Positions 12,313-12,447 of a DNA stretch of 12,447 bases are shown here, in pieces. Source of the stretch: Deltaproteobacteria bacterium CG07_land_8_20_14_0_80_60_11 (lineage in GTDB: Bacteria; Desulfobacterota; Desulfobaccia; Desulfobaccales; 0-14-0-80-60-11); assembly GCA_002779455.1 (NCBI GenBank), contig PEWM01000260.1, forward strand, positions 4,701-17,147, in the 5' to 3' direction. The position numbers were made by a program, and so were the translations under genes. Below the pieces are notes generated by a model. That model did not search any database. It saw only the letters and a list, made by a program, of their open reading frames with translations, and was not told the origin of the DNA. Every line of letters starts with the position of its first letter. The first letter of the stretch is position 1.

Positions 12313-12447
12313 TCATGTAAGCCGGAAGGGGGAATCAGGGTCATCCTCAAACCGGATCTCATCCACCGCCTCAAGGCGCCCGGGGCCGCGGTAAAGACGG
12401 TTGGCGAAATTGGTGACCAAGCCGGGAATCTCACCCACATTCTGATA
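12313..12447 (-). CDS. C-terminal end of a probable dTDP-4-dehydrorhamnose 3,5-epimerase (cut by window edge)
   Basis: Only the last 44 codons and a TGA are inside the window. The visible tail contains NFANRLYRGPGRLEAVDEI and DDPDSPFRL. An Asn-Pro/Ala-X-X-Leu-Tyr stretch followed by VDEIR and a DDPDSPF end recalls the C-terminus of RmlC-family cupin epimerases, which convert the 4-keto-6-deoxyglucose intermediate into its rhamnose isomer. The position just before rmlD and rmlB supports this, since it would complete the pathway steps between them. The catalytic part lies outside the window, so another sugar-nucleotide enzyme cannot be excluded. Confidence 0.55.
   Translation of the reverse strand, partial: YQNVGEIPGLVTNFANRLYRGPGRLEAVDEIRFEDDPDSPFRLT

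Overview
The window is about 12.4 kb of GC-rich bacterial DNA in which every recognisable gene lies on the minus strand. The style suggests a Desulfobacterota (deltaproteobacterial) organism, perhaps near the Desulfobacca or Syntrophobacter groups. The clues are a sigma54-dependent response regulator paired with a multi-domain kinase that carries its own receiver, a medium-form threonine ammonia-lyase with one ACT domain, gaps filled with short GC-rich palindromes, and strong G/C at third codon positions. No ribosomal marker is present, so this placement is an inference.

Reading from high to low coordinates, in the direction of transcription, the window opens with an operon for dTDP-L-rhamnose. 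It holds the tail of a probable dTDP-4-dehydrorhamnose 3,5-epimerase (rmlC-like, cut by the window edge), then rmlD, then rmlB. rmlD and rmlB overlap in an ATGA. These genes supply activated rhamnose for cell-surface polysaccharide. A 282-base gap follows, with a palindromic repeat and a good sigma54 (-24/-12) promoter candidate. Next comes a two-gene signalling operon: a cytoplasmic REC-GAF-PAS-histidine kinase overlapping an NtrC-type activator (REC, sigma54 AAA+, Fis-type HTH). An intrinsic terminator closes this operon. A sigma54-type promoter in front of a sigma54 activator suggests autoregulation.

The middle holds bioA (biotin synthesis) followed closely by an unrecognised 88-residue protein. 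After a cluster of three palindromes comes a translationally coupled pair: a sugar/choline-kinase-like phosphotransferase and a small DOMON-like beta-sandwich protein. This pair is the least explained unit here and the best candidate for an undescribed function. A 346-base, relatively AT-rich gap separates it from ilvA (threonine ammonia-lyase). The gap contains a weak promoter candidate, a hairpin and an orphan coding-like fragment. The last gene is a nearly complete class I/II aminotransferase, running off the left edge. It has its own TATAAT promoter, which lies between two perfect 23-base inverted repeats.

The intergenic gaps contain several families of short palindromes (REP-like), including a 28-base exact copy in two gaps 3.4 kb apart. 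I found no tRNA, rRNA, CRISPR array, intact insertion sequence or prophage gene. Most of the content is ordinary chromosomal metabolism and regulation. The items most worth a second look are the kinase/DOMON pair, the inverted repeats flanking a promoter, and the candidate sigma54 autoregulatory circuit.
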